A stretch of 64,000 nucleotides of DNA from Sphingomonas sp. NFR15 (lineage in GTDB: Bacteria; Pseudomonadota; Alphaproteobacteria; Sphingomonadales; Sphingomonadaceae). Below are positions 50,647 to 59,363 of this stretch, piece by piece. The notes beneath the pieces were generated by a model. It was not told the origin of the DNA and searched no databases. It was given only the letters and a program-made list of their open reading frames with translations. The stretch's first letter is position 1. Every line of letters starts with the position of its first letter. Location of the stretch: assembly GCF_900103265.1 (NCBI RefSeq), contig NZ_FMWX01000001.1, positions 124,001 through 188,000 of the forward strand, given 5' to 3'. Made by a program: the position numbers and the translations under genes.

Positions 50647-50738
50647 TTGGCGTCGCCCTGCGCGACCGTAGGCGAAGCGCCGACGCCCGTCATCGTGGCT
50701 GCGGTAACGCTCAGGAGCAAGCGGTCGATCATGCGCAT
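50643..50738 (-). CDS. 31-residue signal-peptide-like small ORF coupled to the MBL gene
   Basis: Starts MRMIDRLLLSVTAATMTGVG and ends ASPTVAQGDAK. It has GAGGAC at 50745-50750, six bases before the ATG at 50738. Its TGA overlaps the GTG of the metallo-hydrolase gene. The product would be little more than a signal peptide. It could be a translated leader that couples translation, a remnant of a truncated exported protein, or a true micropeptide. Confidence 0.5.
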   Translation of the reverse strand: MRMIDRLLLSVTAATMTGVGASPTVAQGDAK

Positions 50739-50809
50739 TCGAAAGTCCTCGTCGGTTGGATACTGGATCGTTGGGCATCGGCCGGTCATCAACCTTGCAT
50801 CGCCGGGAA

Positions 50810-51226
50810 TCAGGGAAGCGGCGCTCCGGCAGCGTCACGGCGTTCGATCGTCGGCGTGCCGTCGGCAGCCACGGTCGCGTCGAGCCGTCGCCTGCCTGCC
50901 GCGTCGATCAACACCACGCCCGAGACGCCTTGATTGTTGAGGAAAAGGTAGCTCGATGCCCCGCCGGGGCGATCGAACTTCACGTGGGCTCCCTTGTCAT
51001 CAATCGCGAGTGCCGCACTCGGCAGCGCCGGGTCGTGGTTCGTCAGCGTGACGCTGGGCCGGTTTGCGGCATCTAATGCCACAGTCGCGCCCGGCTTTCC
51101 GTCAAGACCAACCAGGACGATCGTCGGCACCCCGTCCTTGGCGGACATCAAGATGCGCGGATGGCCTTGCGCATCGACGATGCGTAGCTCCTGCGTCGTC
51201 ATGGGCGGTGGTGACAGATCCGACAT
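50810..51226 (-). CDS. Hypothetical protein with repeated short beta motifs
   Basis: 138 residues, no recognised family. It contains a run of similar units, roughly 20-25 residues each, of the form LRIVDAQGHPRILMSAKDGV, PTIVLVGLDGKPGATVAL, ATVAADGTPTIERRD, with Asp-x-x-Gly turns. This suggests a repeated beta-hairpin or small solenoid. No signal peptide. GGAGAA before the ATG at 51226 supports this start over one at 51238. Member of the right operon. Confidence 0.72.
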   Translation of the reverse strand: MSDLSPPPMTTQELRIVDAQGHPRILMSAKDGVPTIVLVGLDGKPGATVALDAANRPSVTLTNHDPALPSAALAIDDKGAHVKFDRPGGASSYLFLNNQGVSGVVLIDAAGRRRLDATVAADGTPTIERRDAAGAPLP

Positions 51227-51266
51227 TGTGTTCTCCATTCCGCGATAATCGTATGCGCAGCGCGGA

Positions 51267-51740
51267 TCAGCCGGTGCGCAACAGATATTTGTGCATGCCC
51301 GAAAGGACGAGTTCGCCCTTTTGATTGTGGACGGTCACGCTGGTCGTCACCTGGCCCTTACCGTCCATCGGCTCGAGCGCGACGATCTCCAACGCGGAAT
51401 ACAGCGTATCGCCGGCATGAACCTCGACCAGGAATTTCGCGGACAGTTCGGTGAAGGCGATGAACACCGCGCCGAACGTGTGCGGAAGCAACGTCGCACC
51501 CGGCGCGGTGAACGCGAGTACCTGCAAGCCGTGGACGACCGGCGCGGGATGGCCGTACCGCCGCGCGTATCCGACATCGTAATGGATCGGATGGTTGTCG
51601 CACGAAACCGTCTGGAACGCGGACGCATGGGCGTCAGTCAGTGTCCGGCTGGGCGCCCGGAAGATTTCGCCAACCTTCAGTTCGGCAAAGGTTCGCGCCG
51701 GCACAATCTGCCAGTCGGTGGGTTCGAATACGAAGCTCAT
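51267..51740 (-). CDS. MaoC-family hot-dog dehydratase
   Basis: 157 residues. Features: a hydratase-type N-terminal FAELKVGEIFRAPSRTLTDA, then the motif CDNHPIHYDVGYARRYGHP, which carries the catalytic Asp/His pair of R-specific enoyl hydratases, and VVHGLQVLAF. It probably hydrates or dehydrates an acyl-CoA or similar enoyl compound. Right operon, 40 bases before the beta-repeat gene. Confidence 0.88.
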   Translation of the reverse strand: MSFVFEPTDWQIVPARTFAELKVGEIFRAPSRTLTDAHASAFQTVSCDNHPIHYDVGYARRYGHPAPVVHGLQVLAFTAPGATLLPHTFGAVFIAFTELSAKFLVEVHAGDTLYSALEIVALEPMDGKGQVTTSVTVHNQKGELVLSGMHKYLLRTG

Positions 51741-51859
51741 GCGATGGTTTCCTTGGGCGATGGCGATGCGTAGACGCAGCGCCTGCTCAAATCCTCACGT
51801 CGTGCGGAAAATGGAAACCGGCACGATACGAAGGCGGGAACGTGCCGGCGTGCGTGCGA

Positions 51860-52483
51860 TCAGGGTTTGATCATGTCGCGCGCATAATCGAGGCCGATGC
51901 CGTAACCGCCGCCGTGATCGACGACGATGCTACGCGCGGCTTCGTAGGTATCGTGACGCGTCCAATCCCGCTGCATTTCGAGCAGAAATTGGAGCCACGA
52001 CGTCATCACCGCGCCCGCCTGCTCCATTCTGCGCAACGCCGCGTCATGGCTGGCCGGCGTCAACCCGCCGCACGCATCGGCAACCACGCGGACCGCGTAA
52101 CCGTCCGCAAGCGCGGCCAGCACCGGAAAGCTGACGCAGGCCTCCGTCAACAAACCTGCGACGACCAGCGTCTTACGTCCGGTCGCCACCACTGCCGCTT
52201 TTGCCGCATCGTCTTCCCACAGGTTCATGGTGCGTCGCTCGATCGGCGTGACGTTCGGCAGGACCGCGCGCAGCGGCGGCATCAGCGGGCCGCTATACAC
52301 TTTCGATGCCGACGTGCTGACGACCGTTGGTATTTCGAACGCGACCGCGGTTCGCGCGAGCGCAACCGCGTTGCTGCGTAGCGACTGCCGATCCGCAGAA
52401 CCGGCTGCGAACGCGAGCCCGGCCTGCTCGTCCACCAGAACCACCGTGCAATCGGCGGGAGTAAGAAGCGTTTTCTCGGCCAC
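51860..52483 (-). CDS. Isochorismatase-like cysteine hydrolase (YcaC group), copy 2
   Basis: 207 residues: TVVLVDEQAGLAF (Asp), VVAGLLTEACVSFPVL (Cys), and the C-terminal MQRDWTRHDTYEAARSI plus GGGYGIGLDYARDMI, which parallels the end of copy 1 at 39682-40344. GTG start with GGAG seven bases upstream. The LysR-type box at 52561-52575 lies 77 bases before it. The two copies share architecture but are clearly diverged, so they may act on different intermediates. Confidence 0.88.
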   Translation of the reverse strand: MAEKTLLTPADCTVVLVDEQAGLAFAAGSADRQSLRSNAVALARTAVAFEIPTVVSTSASKVYSGPLMPPLRAVLPNVTPIERRTMNLWEDDAAKAAVVATGRKTLVVAGLLTEACVSFPVLAALADGYAVRVVADACGGLTPASHDAALRRMEQAGAVMTSWLQFLLEMQRDWTRHDTYEAARSIVVDHGGGYGIGLDYARDMIKP

Positions 52484-52560
52484 GACCTATCTCCAATAAT
52501 CTCGGGGACGAGATACAGGACGCCTCGGGCTAAATCAGTGGGATAGTATCGAGGCTGGCG

Positions 52561-52575
52561 TTCAACATTGTTGAA
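52561..52575. promoter_or_regulatory. LysR-type box before the right-operon isochorismatase
   Basis: TTCAACATTGTTGAA: perfect 7-base arms around one base, of the form TTCAA-N5-TTGAA. It is placed 77 bases before the GTG of the isochorismatase gene, close to the 89 bases at the left operon. It is the best conserved of the three sites. Confidence 0.75.
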
Positions 52576-52638
52576 TAGCTCTGTCGCGGCACCGCCGGGC
52601 CAATCGATGCGCCGCCGCGAAGCTGCCCCCGGTAACGG

Positions 52639-53247
52639 TCAAGCCTGTGGCTCGATGACCGTGAGCGCAGCTCGAAACTGCGCTTCTGCACCGTCGAGAT
52701 GCGCAATGCCCGCATCGAACGTCCAAGACCGCAAGGGCGGCCGCGAAGCGAGTTCCAGCGTGGCTGTGCGTTCCAGCCGGCGCAACGCGGAATTGAGACC
52801 GCCCAGCATCGCCGCTGGCGTATCCCCTGTCGCCTTGATGCCCGAATCCAGCAGACTGGGCGCGAACGCGACCGAGGCGACGCGGCGCTCGTGCGCGATG
52901 CCGGCCGCCAGCATGACGGACCGCTCCATCACCGATGGCGTCCACGCGAGCGGATCGCCAAGGCCGATGATCAGCACCGCGGCCGAGCCGATCTCTGCCG
53001 GAAGCTGGTCCAGCACGAGGAAGTCCATGTCCTTCGCGCGAAAAACCGTCTCGGTCCTCAACCGTGAGAGTGCGCCCCCGAGCGCCACGTCGAGATGCAG
53101 CAGACCTCCCGCAATCGATGTCCCGGGCATTTCGCGCTCGAACATGCATACGCACGATAAATCGACCGCGGCACCGACCCCGTCCCATCCCGCCACATCG
53201 ACGGCAACACCTTTGAGCGAACCTATCGCCCGCCGATCGATCGTCAC
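52639..53247 (-). CDS. Stand-alone M17 peptidase N-terminal-domain protein
   Basis: 202 residues from a GTG at 53247 with GAGG just upstream. The sequence fits the N-terminal macro-like domain of leucyl aminopeptidases (LDVALGGALSRLRTETVFRA, AAVLIIGLGDPLAWTPSVME, VASVAFAPSLLDSGI) but the catalytic domain with NTDAEGR is absent. It is therefore not a peptidase; a ligand-binding or regulatory role is possible. It is next to the lysR gene with a 28-base gap. Confidence 0.75.
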   Translation of the reverse strand: MTIDRRAIGSLKGVAVDVAGWDGVGAAVDLSCVCMFEREMPGTSIAGGLLHLDVALGGALSRLRTETVFRAKDMDFLVLDQLPAEIGSAAVLIIGLGDPLAWTPSVMERSVMLAAGIAHERRVASVAFAPSLLDSGIKATGDTPAAMLGGLNSALRRLERTATLELASRPPLRSWTFDAGIAHLDGAEAQFRAALTVIEPQA

Positions 53248-53275
53248 AATCCTCGTCCTCGCACTCTTTCCAGGT

Positions 53276-54205
53276 TTAGATATCAGACAGGTCTGTGAAC
53301 TCCTGATCTTGCTTGCCGTACTCGACGAACTGACGGAGCAGCCACGACCCGGCTGGACCCGGTGGCAGATCACGACGCCACACGCCGGCGAAGCGGTACA
53401 TGCCACCAGGATGGTCCGGCATTTCGAGCCGAACCAGCGTGCCCGATGCGAGATCGCCTTCGATCATCGGCAATGGCATATTCCCCCAGCCGATCCCCTC
53501 CCGCAGCAGTGAATGCTTGGCGCCAAGATCCGCGAGCCGCCAGGTTCGCGGGCTCATGACCGAAAAATCCCGGCCTTCGGTGAGCGGCGAGCGATCGGTA
53601 AGGACAAGCTGGATATGTTCCCGCCCGGCGCCAGGCGCGATCCGCTCCATGCGCGCAAGCGGATGATCGGGTGCGGCGACCGGAACCATCGGTACCGAAC
53701 CCGCCGATATGCATTCGACACCCTGCACGCCCGCGGCCAGCGGTCCGGAAATGCCGACCACCGCGTTCTGATCGAGAACCAGCGCCGTCACGGCGCCAAG
53801 CGCCTCCACATGCAGACGCAAGGTAACCGTCGGGAACTCCACGTTGAAGGCGCGCAGGACGGAACCGACTCTGGCGGCCGGCAGCATGACGTCGAGCGCT
53901 AGATTGACCTCTGCCTCCAGCCCTTCCAGCAGCCCTTTCACCTTGGCGCGCAGACCATCGAAGCCTTCGCCGATCGTCCGGATCTCAGCGAGGACCGCGC
54001 GTCCGGCCACCGTCAGCTTCGGCTTGCGCGTGCCTTCGCGATCGAAGAGCCGTACCCCAAGTTGCGCTTCGAGATTGGCGATGCCGTAGCTTATCACGGA
54101 GACGGCACGGCCGAGTTGACGGCCTGCACCGGCGAAGCTCCCACTGTCGACCACTGCAAGGAAGGTTCTGAGCTGATCGTAGGTTGGGGTGCCAGGATTG
54201 ACCAT
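53276..54205 (-). CDS. LysR-family transcriptional regulator
   Basis: 309 residues: N-terminal winged helix (YDQLRTFLAVVDSGSFAGAG, SVISYGIANLEAQLGVRLFD) and a LysR substrate-binding domain. It sits at the outer end of the right operon and is the only regulator in the 39.5-54.2 kb block. It is the best candidate for binding TTCAA-N5-TTGAA at 39578 and 52561. The third, weaker site overlaps its own ribosome binding site. Confidence 0.92.
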   Translation of the reverse strand: MVNPGTPTYDQLRTFLAVVDSGSFAGAGRQLGRAVSVISYGIANLEAQLGVRLFDREGTRKPKLTVAGRAVLAEIRTIGEGFDGLRAKVKGLLEGLEAEVNLALDVMLPAARVGSVLRAFNVEFPTVTLRLHVEALGAVTALVLDQNAVVGISGPLAAGVQGVECISAGSVPMVPVAAPDHPLARMERIAPGAGREHIQLVLTDRSPLTEGRDFSVMSPRTWRLADLGAKHSLLREGIGWGNMPLPMIEGDLASGTLVRLEMPDHPGGMYRFAGVWRRDLPPGPAGSWLLRQFVEYGKQDQEFTDLSDI

Positions 54206-54219
54206 TCAAGTTCCTCGAA
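54205..54219. promoter_or_regulatory. Weak LysR-type box at the lysR start
   Basis: TTCAAGTTCCTCGAA fits TTCAA-N5-TTGAA with one mismatch. It overlaps the ribosome binding site GAGGAA and the start codon of lysR, so part of the match may be coincidence. If real it would allow autorepression. Confidence 0.4.
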
Positions 54220-54294
54220 GGTTTCCGTCAATATCATCGCTTGGGTCGGGCAAGTCGAGCTGGGCCATCTGCAACGGGCTTGCGAGGCAGGTCG

Positions 54295-55311
54295 CTACCG
54301 CAGGCGACGCAACTCCAGCCGGGTCGGCCCGACCCGCACGACCTGGAGGGAAAGCAAGGCCGATACGCTTCGGGCGAAGTGTTCAGGGTCGCCAGCGCGG
54401 AACCGCCCGGACACGCGAAGCTGTGCGATCTTGGGATCGGGAACGACGAGTTTGAGCGCGCTACCCTGGTTGATCGCCGCTGCCGCAGCGGCAAGCGTCA
54501 CGTTATCGAGCTGGACCAGTTCGCCGCCCCCCGCCTCTCCGGGGGCGACCCGCGTGATGACGTCAGGCTTTCCGGGGCGTGCGATCAGTTGCTCGCCGGG
54601 CCGCAACACCCTTGTGGCGTCCCCCCCTTCGATACGGACGCTGCCCTCGAAAAGAACGACACGCATTGCCCCATTGCCCAAGGCAACCTGGAAACGCGTG
54701 CCGATATCGAGAATGCGTCGGTCCCGCGCAACGACCTGGAACGGGCGCGACGCATCGTGCGCCACGGCTAGCGTCACCGTTCCGCGCTCCAAGGTCACGA
54801 CCCTGCTCTCAGCCGACATCGATGCCCGAGCCAGGGTATCGGCCCCGAGCGCCATCGTCGTTCCGTCTGCGAGCGCGAACCGCTGCGGAGTGGGTTTCGT
54901 CTCGAAAATCTGGTTCTCGGGAGTTGCGCTCCGCGTTGTCGCGACCCCTCCGCCCGGTGGTATCGGGCGGCGACCGAGTTCTCGACCGCCAGCTATCAGC
55001 ACCACGAAGAGCGCTACCGCGGCCGCCACCGGGCGCCAATGGTCGCGCACGTCATACCAGCGCGACACCGGAGGAACCGCCAGCGCGGCATGGCGAAGTT
55101 CCGCGAGATCCGCATCGTCCGCCGTGTCGAACACACCCCAGGCGCTTTCGACGGACTGCCAGGCCGCTCGGTTGGCCTGGCTCTGCTCGAGCCACTCCTC
55201 GAACAGCCCTGCCTCCAACGGTATTCCCTGATCTTTCTGAACGCACCACAACGCGGCGGCCTCTGCTGGCGACAATGTCGCCAAACGCCCCCTGGTGATC
55301 GGCTCGCTCAT
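54295..55311 (-). CDS. FecR-family anti-sigma/sensor protein
   Basis: 338 residues: an N-terminal cytoplasmic part with WLEQSQANRAAWQSVESAWG, one membrane helix (WRPVAAAVALFVVLIAGG), and a periplasmic FecR domain (FALADGTTMALGADT, ERGTVTLAVAHDASRPFQVVA, LDIGTRFQVAL). The C-terminal STN-like part would touch the receptor's signalling domain. Its ATG overlaps the sigma-factor stop, so the two are coupled. It transmits receptor occupancy to the sigma factor. Confidence 0.9.
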   Translation of the reverse strand: MSEPITRGRLATLSPAEAAALWCVQKDQGIPLEAGLFEEWLEQSQANRAAWQSVESAWGVFDTADDADLAELRHAALAVPPVSRWYDVRDHWRPVAAAVALFVVLIAGGRELGRRPIPPGGGVATTRSATPENQIFETKPTPQRFALADGTTMALGADTLARASMSAESRVVTLERGTVTLAVAHDASRPFQVVARDRRILDIGTRFQVALGNGAMRVVLFEGSVRIEGGDATRVLRPGEQLIARPGKPDVITRVAPGEAGGGELVQLDNVTLAAAAAAINQGSALKLVVPDPKIAQLRVSGRFRAGDPEHFARSVSALLSLQVVRVGPTRLELRRLR

Positions 55312-55961
55312 CGCAGATCTCCAACTGAGGCGAGGTGCGCGACTGCACGCACCATATGCTTTTCCACGGCGCTCACCGAGATACCGAGACGCTTCGAGAT
55401 ATCGAGATAGCGCATGCCCTCGATCCGCCGAAGAACAAAAATGGTACGGGTCCGGTCGGGGAGCTGGTTCAGTGCCGAAAGCACGGCGTTGAGCGTCTCT
55501 CGTCCAGCTATTATCCGGTCGGGCGCGAGCGCTGGCTCGGCCATCCTTTCGGGATCGAGCTCGACATGCGCATCCGCGTGACGGACTGCGCGGCGGCGCT
55601 GGCGATCGGTGAGCACGCTCTCCGCGACCTGAAAGGCATAGCCGCGCAGGTTCGCGATTTCGACCAGGGCGCCACGCTGCGAAAGTCGCAGAAAAACCTC
55701 CTGCACGAGATCGTGGACGTCTTCTTGCTCGCGGACACGATGTCTGAAATATCCGGTCAGCAGCGGGCGCAACGCATTCAAAGTGGCCCCACTCGGCGAA
55801 TCGTTACCGGATATATCGTCAGACCAAGCCACTCGGGTGGTTTGCGGCACGCGCGGGCCGAATACCAGCCGCTCCGCGCGGTGGTTTTCGGACGGTTTTC
55901 GGCGACCCTGGCGTAGCAGCATTTCCATAGCCGGCACGACGCACGCCGTCGTCAAATCCAC
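55308..55961 (-). CDS. ECF RNA polymerase sigma factor (FecI type)
   Basis: 217 residues: sigma-2 region (RPLLTGYFRHRVREQEDVHDLVQEVFLRL) and sigma-4 region (ALNQLPDRTRTIFVLRRIEG followed by LDISKRLGISVSAVEKHM). The N-terminal 40 residues are not conserved in the family; the GTG at 55961 is the likely start, with ATG codons at 55928 and nearby as alternatives. Seven bases separate it from the receptor stop upstream, so it is co-transcribed with the receptor. Confidence 0.9.
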   Translation of the reverse strand: MDLTTACVVPAMEMLLRQGRRKPSENHRAERLVFGPRVPQTTRVAWSDDISGNDSPSGATLNALRPLLTGYFRHRVREQEDVHDLVQEVFLRLSQRGALVEIANLRGYAFQVAESVLTDRQRRRAVRHADAHVELDPERMAEPALAPDRIIAGRETLNAVLSALNQLPDRTRTIFVLRRIEGMRYLDISKRLGISVSAVEKHMVRAVAHLASVGDLR

Positions 55962-55968
55962 ACTCGAC

Positions 55969-58900
55969 CTACAAGTTTGCAGCTACCGTGAGATCGAAGC
56001 GCCGCCGCCGCGGATCGAGATAGGTGTTGTACGCACCAGAAGCGTTCACGACGGTCTTCGGGCGAGTGTCAAAGGCATCCTGTACCCCGAAGCGGATGCT
56101 CATTGCACGAGGGCGACCCGCCAGACCACCATCCGCGATGGAGACGCGGTACTCGACGGCGAGGTCGAACCTTGCCTGCGCCGCGATATCCGCACCGCCC
56201 TGATGCACCACCGCATATCGCTCGTCGATATCCTGGAGGAATTCGAGGGCGCTGGTTATCCGGTACCTGCCGGTCAGTTGCGCGTCGGCGGAAAGGGTTA
56301 GCGGTCCCGCCGTGAAGCGCGCGCCCGCATTGCCCCGAAACGCCGGCGCACCGTCCGTCACACCGACATAATTGCGGCTCGGTAACCCAAAGCCGATGAT
56401 CCGTCGAAAGCGAGGCTGCCACGCCGTGGCCGCGTGCACCGCGATGATGCCGGCGCCGTTGAGCGAGAAGCTGAAGTCCATCAGGCCATCGACGGAATCG
56501 GTGACGGTCCGGCCGTTCTGCAAGCTTGAGCTATCGACGCTGGTGATGAGCCCGCCGGTGTAGCCAAGCGCCGCGTCCGCGCTGGTGAGCGGTTGCCGCA
56601 CGACACGATCGGGGTAGTCCTGTTCGTTCGCGATGAAATAGGCGGAACCGTTGGCCAGAGTCACGACATCCTCACCGCGCTTTTCGATGTGGGTGAAATC
56701 GACCGACACACGCAGGTTAGGCACGCCCTGTGGCTGAAAGACGATACCTGCGGACAGGCTTTGGGCCCGCCCCGGCCGCGGGTTCGGGGCGCCGCCCGAC
56801 ACCTCGTCAAAGAATTCGAACGTTCCGGGCCGCTTCGGATCGTTGAACGTTAATCCGGGCAGTATGTACCGCGACAAATTCGAAACGGTAAGGGGCTGCT
56901 GCCCGGTCGAGATGCTGCCCCGGAGAAGGAGACCCTCGATCGGGGAGAACTTCAGACCTGCCGTGTAGACGGTCCCGGTATTTCGCACCGTGCGCGTGCC
57001 GCCACCATCGACCGACAGCGCATTTTGGATGGCATCGGTCGTAGTCCAGTCTCGCCGCATGGCAAGCTGGACCTCCAGCCCGCGCAAGGGGCGGAAGCCG
57101 GAGAGCGCATCCACCAAGGGTGCGCGAACCTCCCCGTAGAGTGAGCTGGTCACTTGCCCGTAGTTCGGACGAGCCTCGACAATCTCGTCTGAAAGGAGGG
57201 GCGAGTAGGAATGTCGGCTCGCGTTTGCCACGCGCTCGCTTCGCCGCTCCGCGAGCAATGTTGCGCTGAGATCGCCGCCGGAAAGCGAGAGTACCGGGCC
57301 GGCCAGCCTCAACGACGCGTCGCCGAAGACATTCCGCGCGTGCGACGTTTCGCCATAATCGCCGAACAACCCGGCAAAAGACTGAAGATATGCCGAATAG
57401 TCACCGAGGGGATTGCCGATGTTGCCGCCGTAATATGCGTTAATCCCGGCAAGCGTGAGTTGCTGCCCGCGCGAGACATAGCTGCTGATGCCCGACCCGT
57501 GGCTATAGTCGCCCTCCGCGCGCCACGCGCCCGGGAGTTGAACGATCACGCCACCCGTCAGTCGGGAAACGCGAGAGCTGAAGGCGTAGCGGATCGTCTG
57601 CGAGGGCTGAGGCGCATAGACGGTGACGGCTTGGTCGAACGGATTCCCGGGATCGTCGGCGCTGAGCTTTATCGCATTTTGCGGATACCCTGTCTGCGCG
57701 GTGCCCTCATTGTCGAAATGGAGATAGTCCACGAAAAGCTCGATCGGCCCCAACCGATGTCTGGCGCTGGCGATGAACGCGGTGGTGCGCCGTCCGGACA
57801 GCAAGGTCTGACTATCACCTGACGCATCCGGGCTCGGGTTGGGATCGATCCTGCCGGCGTTTTCGATCAGCACCTGGACAAGTTCAGCGCTGGATCGCCC
57901 ATCCGCCGGCGGCACGAAGGTGATCTGCGAACCCAGTGTCGCGCCGCCGAACGCGGATTTCAGCCGCAGAACATCTCCGCCGCTTGCAACGACCGTCAAC
58001 GACGCCGATGGCGGCGGCCCCGCCAAAACGAAATAGCCGGGATCATTGGCGAATATGCGGGCATTGGCGCGCTTTTGGTAATCGCGATCCCCAACATCGA
58101 GCCCGCCGAACGTCGATCGTGCGTATTCCACCATCACATCGGTCGATCCGTGATCGGGGGTGAAACCAAGCCGCAGGTCCACCCGACGCGTGGGGGTGTC
58201 GCCGCGGGCGGTGACGCCATCGGTCACCGCAACGTCAATGCCGCGATAGTCACGCCGAAGCACCAGATTGACCACACCGGCGGTCGCGCCGGGGCCGTAG
58301 ATGCCGCCGGCCGTCGCAGTGATCGCCTCGACCCGTTCGATCGCTTCGAGCGGAATCGCGTTCACGTCTGATTGATTGAACCCGTTCACCGGCCCCGGCA
58401 TCATGGGAAGGCGGTGGCCATCGACGAGGATGAGGGTCTGGTCCGTCCCGAGACCGCGCAGGTTGATCGACGATGCGGTCGACCCCTGAGCGCCAGCCCC
58501 CTGCTGCGACAGCGTCGCCCCCTGATCGTTGGCAGGAAACCGCTTGCCGGCAAGCTCTTCGATCGTCGAGACATGGGACGCTGCGATGTCTTGACGGGTA
58601 ATCACCTGATACGGACGAACGTCGTTTTCGGTGCGGCGAACGTCGGTGTTCTGGGTCCGCTGGCCGATGACAAGAATGTCGGGAATGGCTTTCGGTTGCT
58701 CGCTGGACCCGACGGACATGGCGGTGATGATGAAACTGCCTTCGCCGGTTTTCCGGACGGCAAGCGGAGAGCCGGCGAGCACCAGGGCGAATGCCTGTTC
58801 TACGGTCATTCGCCCGGAAACCGAGGGCGCCCAACGCTCACCGATCACGCTTTGCGAAAATAGAAGCTGAATTCCATAGCGCTTCGCGATCGATTGCACG

Positions 58901-59016
58901 CTAGACGATAGCGGTTGCGCCGGGAGCGTGAGGGCACGCAAAGCGTCCTCTGGCGCCGCACGCGCGATGGAGGGCACCGTCAGCGCGACGATCCCCAGAT
59001 AGACATAGCGCCACAT
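55969..59016 (-). CDS. TonB-dependent receptor with N-terminal STN signalling domain
   Basis: 1015 residues from the ATG at 59016. Signal peptide (LGIVALTVPSIARA), STN domain (residues about 22-95, LPAQPLSSSVQSIAKRYGI, VSGRMTVEQAFALVLAGSPL), TonB box PDILVIGQRTQ, and a plug with SINLRGLGTDQTLILVDGHR and AGGIYGPGATAGVVNLVLRR. A long beta-barrel ends in VAANL. The STN domain marks it as a transducer that signals through FecR to the ECF factor. Substrate unknown; a carbohydrate is suggested by the OprB and fructose PTS genes upstream. Confidence 0.92.
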   Translation of the reverse strand: MWRYVYLGIVALTVPSIARAAPEDALRALTLPAQPLSSSVQSIAKRYGIQLLFSQSVIGERWAPSVSGRMTVEQAFALVLAGSPLAVRKTGEGSFIITAMSVGSSEQPKAIPDILVIGQRTQNTDVRRTENDVRPYQVITRQDIAASHVSTIEELAGKRFPANDQGATLSQQGAGAQGSTASSINLRGLGTDQTLILVDGHRLPMMPGPVNGFNQSDVNAIPLEAIERVEAITATAGGIYGPGATAGVVNLVLRRDYRGIDVAVTDGVTARGDTPTRRVDLRLGFTPDHGSTDVMVEYARSTFGGLDVGDRDYQKRANARIFANDPGYFVLAGPPPSASLTVVASGGDVLRLKSAFGGATLGSQITFVPPADGRSSAELVQVLIENAGRIDPNPSPDASGDSQTLLSGRRTTAFIASARHRLGPIELFVDYLHFDNEGTAQTGYPQNAIKLSADDPGNPFDQAVTVYAPQPSQTIRYAFSSRVSRLTGGVIVQLPGAWRAEGDYSHGSGISSYVSRGQQLTLAGINAYYGGNIGNPLGDYSAYLQSFAGLFGDYGETSHARNVFGDASLRLAGPVLSLSGGDLSATLLAERRSERVANASRHSYSPLLSDEIVEARPNYGQVTSSLYGEVRAPLVDALSGFRPLRGLEVQLAMRRDWTTTDAIQNALSVDGGGTRTVRNTGTVYTAGLKFSPIEGLLLRGSISTGQQPLTVSNLSRYILPGLTFNDPKRPGTFEFFDEVSGGAPNPRPGRAQSLSAGIVFQPQGVPNLRVSVDFTHIEKRGEDVVTLANGSAYFIANEQDYPDRVVRQPLTSADAALGYTGGLITSVDSSSLQNGRTVTDSVDGLMDFSFSLNGAGIIAVHAATAWQPRFRRIIGFGLPSRNYVGVTDGAPAFRGNAGARFTAGPLTLSADAQLTGRYRITSALEFLQDIDERYAVVHQGGADIAAQARFDLAVEYRVSIADGGLAGRPRAMSIRFGVQDAFDTRPKTVVNASGAYNTYLDPRRRRFDLTVAANL

Positions 59017-59363
59017 GACCCCTTTTGCCGCCCCTAAGCTACTCTGACGTCCTGAACAGGTCACCGACGCGCGAGGGCGCATAGTGGACCATCGCTCGCC
59101 AACCTCGATAATACCCAACCCGTTGCAACGGCTTTTCGGAAATGTGGAGCGTTTTGCAACGTCTTGTCCAGCTCAACCGCTTCGGGGGGCATCGAAGGCT
59201 TCGGATGTCACGTTAGCAGACGTGGCCCTTTAACGACCTTCGCAAACCCCGGAAGGCATCGCTTGGCCGCCGTCAGCAGCTCCGGGTCGCGCCCACAGAA
59301 CTGCCGACCTGGCGCATCGATTGATCTGTTCCCAACAGAGGGGTCGACCAGCAAGGCTCAGCA
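59017..59363. other. Intergenic region without a recognised gene
   Basis: 347 bases between the receptor start and the OprB stop. The only structure I see is a direct repeat TTGCAACG at 59123-59130 and 59154-59161, 31 bases apart, the first inside GTTGCAAC. It lies 107-145 bases before the receptor start and could be an operator. Open frames here are short extensions of shadows. The part 59170-59340 matches nothing I recognise. Confidence 0.5.

Noticed and set aside
39430..54300. Duplicated tRNA-Ser 3' end as an attachment site
   Set aside because: I looked for a second copy of the tRNA 3' end to the right and found none by eye within the window.
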